This document shows, piece by piece, positions 8,044 through 15,943 of a stretch of DNA of 64,000 nucleotides. Both the position numbers and the translations under genes were made by a program. Each line of letters starts with the position of its first letter. Within the stretch, counting starts at the first letter, position 1. The notes under the pieces are model-generated. The model made no database searches. It saw nothing but the letters and a program-made list of their open reading frames with translations, and had not been told where the DNA came from. This DNA is from Nocardioides sp. JS614 (lineage in GTDB: Bacteria; Actinomycetota; Actinomycetes; Propionibacteriales; Nocardioidaceae): the NCBI RefSeq assembly GCF_000015265.1, contig NC_008699.1, positions 1,426,001 through 1,490,000 of the forward strand, in the 5' to 3' direction.

Positions 8044-8697
8044 ATGTCCAACTCGCCGATCCGGGTCGCGATCGTCAACGACTACGAGATCGTCATCGCG
8101 GGAGTCGCGGCGATGCTCGCCCCCCACCACGACCGCGTCGCGGTCGTCGAGCTCGACTCGGGGCTGCCCGTCATCAGTGACGTGGACGTGATCCTCTACG
8201 ACACCTTCGGCCAGGTGCAGGGCGACGCGGTCGACCTCGAGGACCTGCTCGCCGGCGACGCCGTGCCGGTGGCGATCTTCAGCTGGAACCTGCAGCCCGA
8301 CCTCGTGCAGCGGGCGCTCGAGCGCGGGGCCGCCGGCTACCTCTCCAAGGCCCTGAACGCCGGCGAGATCGTGGCCGCCATCGAGGCGATCCACCGCGGT
8401 GAGACCGTCGCGCCGCCGCCGTCCGCCGAGACCGCCGACCGGGAGGTGACGGGGGAGTGGCCCGGTCGCGACGTCGGTCTCACCGCCCGCGAGGCGGAGG
8501 TGCTGGCGCTGATCACGCAGGGCCTGAGCAACCAGGAGATCGCCGAGCACACCTACCTGTCCATCAACTCGGTGAAGACCTACATCCGCACCGCCTACCG
8601 CAAGATCGAGGTCACCCGGCGGGCGCAGGCGGTCGCCTGGGGGATGACCCACGGCTTCTCGCCCGACCGTCTCCGCAGCGTCGCGACCGGTCACTGA
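8044..8697 (+). CDS. LuxR/NarL-type response regulator (orphan)
   Basis: The 217-residue protein has an N-terminal receiver domain and a C-terminal LuxR-type DNA-binding domain. In the receiver, the acidic patch is reduced to IVNDYE, the putative phosphorylation site is Asp near 53 in DVILYDTFG, and the conserved Lys is in GYLSKAL. The HTH spans about 145-205 (LTAREAEVLALITQGLSNQEIAEH, then YLSINSVKTYIRTAYRKI). No sensor kinase adjoins it, so it is an orphan; loss of one acidic residue suggests weak or absent phosphorylation. ATG 8044 is preceded by TAGGGT (8032-8037) and 6 nt, indicating a leaderless message. Confidence 0.92.
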   Translation: MSNSPIRVAIVNDYEIVIAGVAAMLAPHHDRVAVVELDSGLPVISDVDVILYDTFGQVQGDAVDLEDLLAGDAVPVAIFSWNLQPDLVQRALERGAAGYLSKALNAGEIVAAIEAIHRGETVAPPPSAETADREVTGEWPGRDVGLTAREAEVLALITQGLSNQEIAEHTYLSINSVKTYIRTAYRKIEVTRRAQAVAWGMTHGFSPDRLRSVATGH

Positions 8698-8746
8698 GCC
8701 CGCTCGCGCCGGGCATGCCGGTGCCGCGGACGGGTACCGGATCGTC

Positions 8747-8971
8747 ATGGGAGATCGAGAGCACACCAAGCAGCCGGTGGAGGAGCTCCGTGCGGTCGAC
8801 ACCGACGCCATCCCGGACGAGGAGGGCGTCTCGAACGCCAGCGCGGCGGAGACCCTGGACGAGTCGCCGGAGGAGCAGGTCAACCGGCCCGACCAGGAGG
8901 ACTTCGACCCGGCGGAGCGCGAGCAGTACCAGCGCCCCATCGCCGAGGACGACCACCCCGAGGACCGCTGA
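8747..8971 (+). CDS. Small acidic hypothetical protein
   Basis: A 74-residue, strongly acidic protein rich in Glu, Asp, Pro and Gln, with no hydrophobic segment and no recognised domain; it is probably disordered. Third-position G+C bias suits a real gene, and the ATG at 8747 follows the regulator by 49 nt. No strong ribosome-binding site is visible. Such small acidic proteins are common in Nocardioides-like genomes but I cannot assign a function. Confidence 0.6.
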   Translation: MGDREHTKQPVEELRAVDTDAIPDEEGVSNASAAETLDESPEEQVNRPDQEDFDPAEREQYQRPIAEDDHPEDR

Positions 8972-9045
8972 GCCCGGGAGCTGAGGACCGCCGGAGCCCC
9001 GCTCCGGACCGTTTGCGGTCGTCGCGACCCGGGCACCTCCCGACC

Positions 9046-9459
9046 ATGCGTCGATCGCCGTGGAGCAGCGCGGCGACCGCCCTCGCCGGGGTGCTCGTCC
9101 TGGTCGCGGTCGCCGGTTGTGGGAGCAGCCAGGATGGTGACGTGCGGGGAGTCGCCGACGCCTTCTACGCGGCGATCGGGTCCGACGACGGCGGGACCGC
9201 CTGCGCTGCGTTGGCCCCCAACACCCGCCGTGAGCTGCAGCAGTCGGCGAAGGCACCCTGCCCGCGGGCGATCCTCTCCGAGGAGGTGCCGGCGGCGGAC
9301 GGCGCCGCCGCCGTGCAGGTCTTCGGCACCATGGCGCAGGTCCGCTACGCCGACGACACGGTGTTCCTCTCCCGCTTCCGGTTCGGCTGGCGGGTGCTGG
9401 CGGCGGCCTGTGTCCCGCAGGCGCACGGTCCCTACGACTGCCGGATCAAGGGAGGGTGA
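9046..9459 (+). CDS. Putative lipoprotein, unknown function
   Basis: The 137-residue product begins MRRSPWSSAATALAG, followed by a hydrophobic stretch and the lipobox VAGC, so it is predicted to be lipid-anchored on the outer face of the membrane. The mature part has paired cysteines (TACAAL, APCPRA, AACVPQ, YDCRIK) that may form disulfides. The C-terminal half (YADDTVFLSRFRFGWRVLAAAC) resembles small SnoaL/NTF2-like secreted domains, but I do not assign a family. ATG 9046 gives a canonical signal; an upstream GTG at 9013 would add 11 residues in front of it. It is the first gene of a tight cluster with the 27-residue peptide and DUF6766. Confidence 0.75.
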   Translation: MRRSPWSSAATALAGVLVLVAVAGCGSSQDGDVRGVADAFYAAIGSDDGGTACAALAPNTRRELQQSAKAPCPRAILSEEVPAADGAAAVQVFGTMAQVRYADDTVFLSRFRFGWRVLAAACVPQAHGPYDCRIKGG

Positions 9460-9460
9460 C

Positions 9461-9544
9461 GTGCGCGTCGTGTTCCTCGGCTACCTCGTGCTGATCTCGA
9501 CCGGCCTGGTGTACCTGATGGTCATCGGCCTGAGGCACGCCTGA
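9461..9544 (+). CDS. 27-residue single-pass membrane peptide
   Basis: A short frame from GTG 9461 to TGA 9542-9544 encodes a peptide with core VFLGYLVLISTGLVYLMVIG, one complete membrane helix with a basic C-terminus (GLRHA). A strong Shine-Dalgarno AAGGGAGG lies at 9449-9455, 5 nt before the GTG and inside the end of the lipoprotein gene. The stop overlaps the ATG of the DUF6766 gene. Position, ribosome-binding site and hydrophobicity support a real membrane microprotein that may partner the DUF6766 protein. Confidence 0.65.
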   Translation: MRVVFLGYLVLISTGLVYLMVIGLRHA

Positions 9545-10227
9545 TGGGCCGGGTCATCGGGAAGTTCGTGCGCGAGAACTCGCTGAGCTTGTTCTTCGGG
9601 CTCCTGTTCGCGGCGTCGCTCGTCGCCCAGGCCTACGCCGGGTGGCACCAGGTCAACGCCGAGCAGGTCGCCGAGGGGCTGGGCAGCATCGGCTTCGGCT
9701 CGTACGTCACCTCGGCCGACTTCGCCGTGGACGTCGCGGAGAACTGGCAGAGCGAGTTCCTGCAGTTCTGGCTCTACCTCACGGCCACGGTCTGGCTGGT
9801 CCAGCGCGGCTCCCCGGAGTCCAAGGAGCTCGACAAGGTCGGACGCGAGTCCGACGAGGACCAGCTGGTGGGGGAGTACGCCGAGGCCGACTCACCCCGG
9901 TGGGCACGCGGCGGCTGGCGGACCCGCGTGTACTCCTCGTCGCTGGCGATGGTGATGGGTGCCATCTTCCTCGGGTCCTGGTCGGTACAGTCGGTCGCCG
10001 GCTGGGCGTCGTACAACGAGACCCGGCTGCAGCGCCTGCAGGACCCCATCGGGTGGGGGTCCTACCTGGCGAACGCCGACTTCTGGAACCGGACGCTGCA
10101 GAACTGGCAGAGCGAGTTCCTCGCCATCGGGACGATGGCGGTCCTCGCGATCTACCTGCGGCAGCGTGGGTCGTCCCAGAGCAAGCCGGTCGGCGAAGCG
10201 CACGGAGCGACCGGCGTCGACGGCTGA
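9544..10227 (+). CDS. DUF6766 family membrane protein
   Basis: The 227-residue product has two repeated halves. Each has a membrane helix (ENSLSLFFGLLFAASLVAQAYAGW and YSSSLAMVMGAIFLGSWSVQSVAGW), then a soluble segment (IGFGSYVTSADF; IGWGSYLANADF), then ENWQSEFLQFWLYLTATVWL or QNWQSEFLAIGTMAVLAIYL. It therefore has four helices and an internal duplication, matching a family of unknown function I recall as DUF6766. The ATG overlaps the stop of the 27-residue peptide. Functional class is unknown; membrane location is clear. Confidence 0.8.
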   Translation: MGRVIGKFVRENSLSLFFGLLFAASLVAQAYAGWHQVNAEQVAEGLGSIGFGSYVTSADFAVDVAENWQSEFLQFWLYLTATVWLVQRGSPESKELDKVGRESDEDQLVGEYAEADSPRWARGGWRTRVYSSSLAMVMGAIFLGSWSVQSVAGWASYNETRLQRLQDPIGWGSYLANADFWNRTLQNWQSEFLAIGTMAVLAIYLRQRGSSQSKPVGEAHGATGVDG

Positions 10228-10343
10228 CCAGCCCAGACCGCGTCCTCGCGCGTGTCGTAGGTGGCCGACAGGTCGCCGTGGCCCTCGATCCGGTTCTTCC
10301 ACGAGCCGTCGGCGTGGTAGGTCTCGACGTCGCCCTCTGGCAT
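10152..10343 (-). pseudogene. DUF2188-like gene, 3' half lost
   Basis: The start is convincing: AAGGAG lies 6 nt before ATG 10343, and the first 39 residues (MPEGDVETYHADGSWKNRIE, then STYDTREDAVWAG-like sequence) match the first half of DUF2188 proteins. These are small proteins whose second half normally carries Arg/Gly-rich sequence. From about 10229 the similarity stops, exactly where the convergent DUF6766 gene ends (10227), and the frame continues as antisense of that gene to 10152. This looks like a deletion or recombination junction. Expression of a truncated peptide is possible. Confidence 0.55.
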
Positions 10344-10449
10344 GGCGCTCTCCTTCGGTCGGTTGCCGGGCCGGTACCCGAGGACGGCCCGGCCAACGCC
10401 AAGAGTCGAGGCGCGGTCGAGCGGATCGCGGCGATGCCGGAACGAGAGG

Positions 10450-10523
10450 CGCCCCCGGCAGGACTCGAACCTGCGACCGGCGGATTAGAAGGCCGCTGCT
10501 CTATCCAGCTGAGCTACGGGGGC
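10450..10523 (-). tRNA. tRNA-Arg (anticodon TCT)
   Basis: On the minus strand the acceptor GCCCCCG pairs with CGGGGGC, the D-arm contains AGCTCAG, the anticodon loop CTTCTAA gives anticodon TCT, and the T-arm is GCAGGTTCGAGTCCTGC. The last anticodon-stem pair (31-39) is C-U, a feature I believe is common in actinobacterial tRNA-Arg(TCT). The discriminator is G and no CCA is encoded. It would read AGA/AGG, rare codons here. Confidence 0.95.
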
Positions 10524-10588
10524 CGCGGGCCCGGAGCGGCCCGGGCGCAAGGATAGCGCCGTCCCGGCCGCCGAGGCGGAGGCGGCGG

Positions 10589-11929
10589 TCAGCGGGCGTC
10601 GTACGCCTGGAGCAGGCCGACCTGGTTGAGCGCCCGGCCGTCGGAGGTCAGCGTCAGCGAGCCGATCGAGGAGCTGGGCCGGTCGAGGTAGCGGGTGCGG
10701 GCCAGGGTGCGCGGGCCGGTGGTCTGCCACAGCTTGCCGCCCTGGCGCTCGGCCGCCAGCTCGCGGACGTCCATCTCGATCCGGTCGTCGAAGACCCGCG
10801 CGACCAGGTAGGTCGCGTCGCCGCGGTAGAGCAGCCCTCCGGTGGAGACCTGGGTGACGCCGTCGGCCTGTCGCATCGTGGTGGCGTGCACCTCGCCGTT
10901 GAGGTACAGGTCGACGCCGTAGCGCGCCATCGTCCGCCACAGTGCGGACCGGCGCCCGCCCTCGATGTGGCCGCCCGAGGAGGAGACCTCACGGACCGGC
11001 ATCAGGACCGGGTTGTGCCCCTGCACGATCACCCACGGGATCCCGTCGGCGCGCGCCTGCTTCAAGGTGGCGCGCAGCCACCGCAGCTGGCCGCCCTGCA
11101 CCTCCAGGTGCACGTCACCGTCCCGGCGGTGGAACTCGTCCAGGCTGACCAGCAAGACGTCGGGGGACAGGTGCACGGCGTACGCCGTGTCCGACCAGAT
11201 GGTGCCCACCGGGCGGTGCTGGTAGCGCGGCTTCCCCGACGGGAGCCGGGTGAAGTGCCGGGCGAACTGCTCCTTGAACAGGCCGATCTCGCGGCGCTTG
11301 AAGTCCGACCACGCCGAGCGGTGGTCCCAGAAGTTGTCGCCGATCTCGTGGTCGCCGAGCGCCGCGTGCAGGGTCAGCCCGCGGACCTCGAACCGGCGCA
11401 GGTAGGTCGAGTAGTAGAACCTCGCCGCGCGCTGCACGGCCCGCTCCTTCTGCGCCCGGGTCGTGACCGGCCCGAAGATGCCGGTGCCGAGCCGGTCCTG
11501 GCCCCACCGGCCCTCGACGAGGTCGCCGGGGACCAGGACCGAGCCCGGTCGTACGGAGGCGATCTCGTCGAGGAAGCGGCGGATGCCGTGCTGCAGCTGC
11601 GGTGTCCACGAGTTGGGGTCGCCCCGGTGCCACGACGGCAGCGTCCGCAGGTCGCCGACGTCCTGGTTGAGGAAGTCCGGCGCCGCGACGAACGTGTACG
11701 TCGGCTCCTGCTCGGCGGGGAACGCCTGGGCGTTGACGATCCGCGGCCGGTGCGCGGTCGGCCCCGTCGTCGACGTCGTCCCCGGCGCGCAGCCGACGAT
11801 CAGGGGGGCGAGGATCAGGGCGGCGGTGACCACGCCGATCAGGGCGGCCGCGGGACGCGTCGAGCGCAGCCGCCGCCGCAGCGAGGTCGGACGAGTGATG
11901 GGTCGGCCCTTTCGTCGAGCGGACGCCAC
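10589..11929 (-). CDS. Exported metallophosphoesterase (calcineurin-like)
   Basis: The 446-residue protein has a basic N-terminus, a membrane segment or lipoprotein signal ending LIVGC (about 43-47), and an extracytoplasmic calcineurin-like phosphoesterase domain. Metal-site motifs appear in order as APDFLNQD, LVPGDLVEGRW, ALGDHEIGDNFW (the GNHD equivalent), IVQGHNPVLMP and LYLNGEVHATT. These suggest a dinuclear metal phosphohydrolase acting outside the cell; the substrate is unknown. The start is GTG 11929. No tight operon partner is present. Confidence 0.85.
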   Translation of the reverse strand: MASARRKGRPITRPTSLRRRLRSTRPAAALIGVVTAALILAPLIVGCAPGTTSTTGPTAHRPRIVNAQAFPAEQEPTYTFVAAPDFLNQDVGDLRTLPSWHRGDPNSWTPQLQHGIRRFLDEIASVRPGSVLVPGDLVEGRWGQDRLGTGIFGPVTTRAQKERAVQRAARFYYSTYLRRFEVRGLTLHAALGDHEIGDNFWDHRSAWSDFKRREIGLFKEQFARHFTRLPSGKPRYQHRPVGTIWSDTAYAVHLSPDVLLVSLDEFHRRDGDVHLEVQGGQLRWLRATLKQARADGIPWVIVQGHNPVLMPVREVSSSGGHIEGGRRSALWRTMARYGVDLYLNGEVHATTMRQADGVTQVSTGGLLYRGDATYLVARVFDDRIEMDVRELAAERQGGKLWQTTGPRTLARTRYLDRPSSSIGSLTLTSDGRALNQVGLLQAYDAR

Positions 11930-12106
11930 GACGGCGCCGAGGTGGCCGGCGCGCGAGCATCAACCGAGGGCCCACCGCCGACTCCTGCCACCTCGAGCCT
12001 ACGGAACGCCCCCGAACAGGTCGCGGGGTGGTCGCTCCGCGGGCACCGGCCCCACCCGGGGACTGCGGCGCGGTCGCCGAGCCGACCGCACCCCAGCCGG
12101 CGTGGG

Positions 12107-12364
12107 TCACGGCGACGCGAACCAGGGGTCGTGCAGGTCGTAGTAGCGGGCTCCCGCCATCATCTCGCCGAGCAGCTCCCTCACCTCGGGTGGGGGCTCC
12201 GCCTTCTCACCCACCCGTGCGGCCGGCTCGTCATCGAACGCGATCGTCTTGGTGAACGATCCGTCGTCGGCGACGCCGATCGTGCCGCCGATGATCTCCG
12301 GACGGGCTTCCCGCAGCGCGCCGGTCGTCTGCAGCAGGCGCTCGACCACACTGCGGTCCGCCAC
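12107..12364 (-). CDS. C-terminal fragment of a gene split by an in-frame TGA
   Basis: This is 85 residues if started at GTG 12364. It lies in the same frame as the upstream fragment (12368-12697), separated only by TGA (12370-12368) and one CGG codon. The sequence RVADRSVVERLLQTTGALRE, with PEIIGGTIGVADDGSFTKTIAF after it, is the second alpha/beta repeat of a two-repeat protein. The region EPPPEVRELLGEMM and the end YYDLHDPWFASP match the C-terminal part of actinobacterial proteins of about 200 residues as I remember them. It has no ribosome-binding site of its own, so it is made only by read-through or reinitiation, or not at all. Confidence 0.55.
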   Translation of the reverse strand: MADRSVVERLLQTTGALREARPEIIGGTIGVADDGSFTKTIAFDDEPAARVGEKAEPPPEVRELLGEMMAGARYYDLHDPWFASP

Positions 12365-12367
12365 CCG

Positions 12368-12697
12368 TCACTGGATCACCTGGACGAAGCCGGCCCGGTC
12401 GGAGCCGCCGTCGAGGAAGACCGACACGTCGTCGTAGTCGTCGAACTCCGGTGGCCCGTCGAGAGTCGCGCTGAACCGCTGCGCCCAGGCGCCCTGCTCG
12501 GGTCGGTCGGAGTTGGCCCGCGCGTGCTCGACCGAGTCGAAGCGCACGAGAGCGAGGAACAGGCCGTCGTCGGTGAAGCCGTAGGTGCCGCCCAGCCAAC
12601 CCGCGGCCCCTCCACCGAGCTCGGACTCCCACGAGTCCAGCGCTGCGCGAACGTCATCGTGGCGCGTGGCGGGCGCCTTGATCACCTGGAGGAACAT
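12368..12697 (-). CDS. N-terminal fragment of split dimeric alpha/beta-barrel-like protein
   Basis: The 109-residue product MFLQVIKAPATRHDDVRAAL, followed by GWLGGTYGFTDDGLFLALVRFDS, is one ferredoxin-like (ABM-type) repeat. It then enters the second repeat (GFVQVIQ) and is cut by TGA at 12370-12368. Repeat 1 starts FLQVIK-A-PATRHDDVRAAL and repeat 2 FVQVIQ-stop-RVADRSVVERLL, so the stop replaces one residue inside repeat 2. A GGA to TGA change would explain it. Relatives are single proteins of about 197 residues, unknown in function. Confidence 0.65.
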   Translation of the reverse strand: MFLQVIKAPATRHDDVRAALDSWESELGGGAAGWLGGTYGFTDDGLFLALVRFDSVEHARANSDRPEQGAWAQRFSATLDGPPEFDDYDDVSVFLDGGSDRAGFVQVIQ

Positions 12698-12712
12698 GGC
12701 CGTCCCCGTCCC

Positions 12713-13069
12713 TCATCGCGGCGTGGCGTACGCCGCCACGCCCGTGTCGAGCAGCACGCACGGCTCGTCGCCCATCACCCAGGCGTCGTGCCCCGGCTCT
12801 GCGACCAGGACGTCGCCGGGCCCGACGATCGTTTCCGTGCCGTCGTCGTACTTGATGGTCATGTGGCCGGACAGGCAGATGCCGGTGTGCCGGACCTGGC
12901 ACGAGTCGGTGCCGGCGATCGGCCGGACGTCCTCGGACCACCGCCAGCCGGGCTCGAAGGTGCCGCGGCCGAGGGTGAAGTCGCCCAGGGTGACCACGTC
13001 CATGTGACCGTGGGCGCGGAACGGGCGCGTCTCGTGGGGCTTGTCGATGTTCTGAAGGGCAGAGGACAT
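12713..13069 (-). CDS. Cupin-domain protein
   Basis: The 118-residue product has a single small beta-barrel cupin domain. Recognisable elements are GRGTFEPGWRWSEDVRPI, the first-motif region with CQVRHTGICLSGHMTIKYDDG, and the second motif GPGDVLVAEPGHDAWVMGDEP. Such proteins bind a metal or small ligand and may be dioxygenases or sugar-binding regulators; the histidine pattern (RHTG, GH, PGHD) suggests metal binding. I chose ATG 13069, which has GAGG 5 nt upstream, over ATG 13084, which has no ribosome-binding site. It sits 15 nt upstream of the split gene on the same strand and may be cotranscribed with it. Confidence 0.8.
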   Translation of the reverse strand: MSSALQNIDKPHETRPFRAHGHMDVVTLGDFTLGRGTFEPGWRWSEDVRPIAGTDSCQVRHTGICLSGHMTIKYDDGTETIVGPGDVLVAEPGHDAWVMGDEPCVLLDTGVAAYATPR

Positions 13070-13298
13070 GACGCCTCGATTCATGCAGGGGAGATCGAGA
13101 GAGAGTTGCCAGGGCCACCGGCGGCCCTACCGTCCGGCGGTACCGGCGGGCTCGTCCGAGCGCGAGTCGTGAGATGGGTGCGCGTGGTGCCGACATCGTC
13201 GGCTCCTGCTGAGCGTAGGCGCGATTCGGCCCGGGTGGGAGACCCCTTCTCCCTCAGGTGGTGAGGGCGGGACGGGCCGCCGCGCCAGAGCTCACTCG

Positions 13299-14741
<1,443 letters not shown>

Positions 14742-14809
14742 GCGGTCACTGTACGCCGGGGGCCGCCAGGACCGCGGCCCCGCGGACCTGCCCCGATAGG
14801 CTGGCGTCC
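14742..14809. promoter_or_regulatory. Divergent promoter region pepP/prsW
   Basis: The 68-bp divergent gap has a -10-like hexamer for each gene: TACAGT on the minus strand (14748-14753), 6 nt from the pepP GTG, and TAGGCT on the plus strand (14797-14802), 7 nt from the prsW ATG. Both genes therefore probably start leaderless from this gap. Confidence 0.55.
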
Positions 14810-15943
14810 ATGCCTGGAGCCCGCCGCGACCGTGCGACCTCGTCGGTCGCGTTCGCGGTCGTGGTGACCGTGCTCGTGTGTCTCGGCGCGCTCGCGATCC
14901 TGGCGCTGCTGGCCTTCTCCGGCGCCCCCGGGTCCCTGGCCCTGGCCACCGTGCTGGCGGCGCTGCCGGTGGGCCCGCTCGTGGCCTGCTACCTCTGGCT
15001 GGACCGCTACGAGCCGGAGCCGCGCACCCTGCTCGCGGCCGGCCTGCTCTGGGGCTGCTTCGTGGCCACCGCGGCCGCCCTGCTCATCCAGGGCGTCGGG
15101 GGCTTCGTCCTCTCCTTCACCGACAACCAGAGCCTCGCCGTCGTCGCGCCGGTCACCGAGGAGGCCAGCAAGGGGATCTTCCTGCTGCTGCTCCTGTGGT
15201 GGCGCCTGGCCGAGCTGGACGGCGTGCTCGACGGCATCGTGTACGCCGGCATGGTCGGCATCGGCTTCGCCTTCACCGAGAACATCCTCTACCTGGCCGC
15301 GGCGTACAACGGCACCGACGGCGCGGGGCCGGGCGGCACCGAGGCGCTCACCGCGACGTTCGTGGTGCGCTGCCTGTTCAGCCCGTTCGCCCATCCCCTG
15401 TTCACGGCGTTCACCGGCATCGGGGTCGGACTCGCCGTCAACGCCCGCAGCCGGCCGGCCCGCATCCTGTGGCCGCTGGGCGGGTACGCGGGTGCTGTGG
15501 TCGCGCATGCCGTCTGGAACACCTCCACGGTCTACGGCTTCGACAACTTCGTCATCGCGTACGTCGTGCTGATGGCACCCGCCTTCGTGGCGCTGACCGG
15601 CCTCGCGGTGTGGGTGCGCAGCTCCGAGCGTCGGGTTCTCGCCGCCGCCCTCACCGACGCCGCGCGTCGAGGGCTGGTGCCGGCGACCGACATCGGCTGG
15701 GTCGTCGACCTCGGGGCCCGCAGGCGCAGCCGCGCCTACGCGCGCCAGCTGGGCGGCCGGCCGGCGGAGCGCGCGGTGCGCGACTACCAGCAGGCCGCCA
15801 TCGAGCTCGGGTTCTTGCACTACCGCTTCCTGCGCGGCACCCCGCCGCCCGACTACGCCGAGCGCGGACAGCAGTTCCTCCAGCGGATCGCGGCCCTGCG
15901 GCCGTCGATCGCCTTCCCCGGACAGGTGGTACCGACCAGATGA
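14810..15943 (+). CDS. PrsW family intramembrane metalloprotease
   Basis: The 377-residue protein has about eight to nine membrane helices followed by a soluble C-terminal tail of about 100 residues. Catalytic PrsW motifs are present: EEASKGIFLLLL near 117, GFAFTENILYL near 155, HPLFTAFTGIGVG near 194 and HAVWNTS near 235. In Bacillus PrsW cleaves an anti-sigma factor; the substrate here is unknown. The next gene, a GTPase, overlaps by ATGA. The start ATG 14810 is supported by TAGGCT 7 nt upstream. Confidence 0.92.
   Translation: MPGARRDRATSSVAFAVVVTVLVCLGALAILALLAFSGAPGSLALATVLAALPVGPLVACYLWLDRYEPEPRTLLAAGLLWGCFVATAAALLIQGVGGFVLSFTDNQSLAVVAPVTEEASKGIFLLLLLWWRLAELDGVLDGIVYAGMVGIGFAFTENILYLAAAYNGTDGAGPGGTEALTATFVVRCLFSPFAHPLFTAFTGIGVGLAVNARSRPARILWPLGGYAGAVVAHAVWNTSTVYGFDNFVIAYVVLMAPAFVALTGLAVWVRSSERRVLAAALTDAARRGLVPATDIGWVVDLGARRRSRAYARQLGGRPAERAVRDYQQAAIELGFLHYRFLRGTPPPDYAERGQQFLQRIAALRPSIAFPGQVVPTR

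Noticed and set aside
7159..9426. Long minus-strand open frame (about 755 codons)
   Set aside because: Antisense to the deaminase, response regulator and lipoprotein genes; no recognisable domain.
9959..13264. Very long plus-strand open frame (about 1100 codons)
   Set aside because: It runs antisense or out of frame to tRNA-Arg, the metallophosphoesterase and the split/cupin genes, which have clear homology and starts. Its product is Arg/Pro-rich, typical of chance frames in high-G+C DNA.
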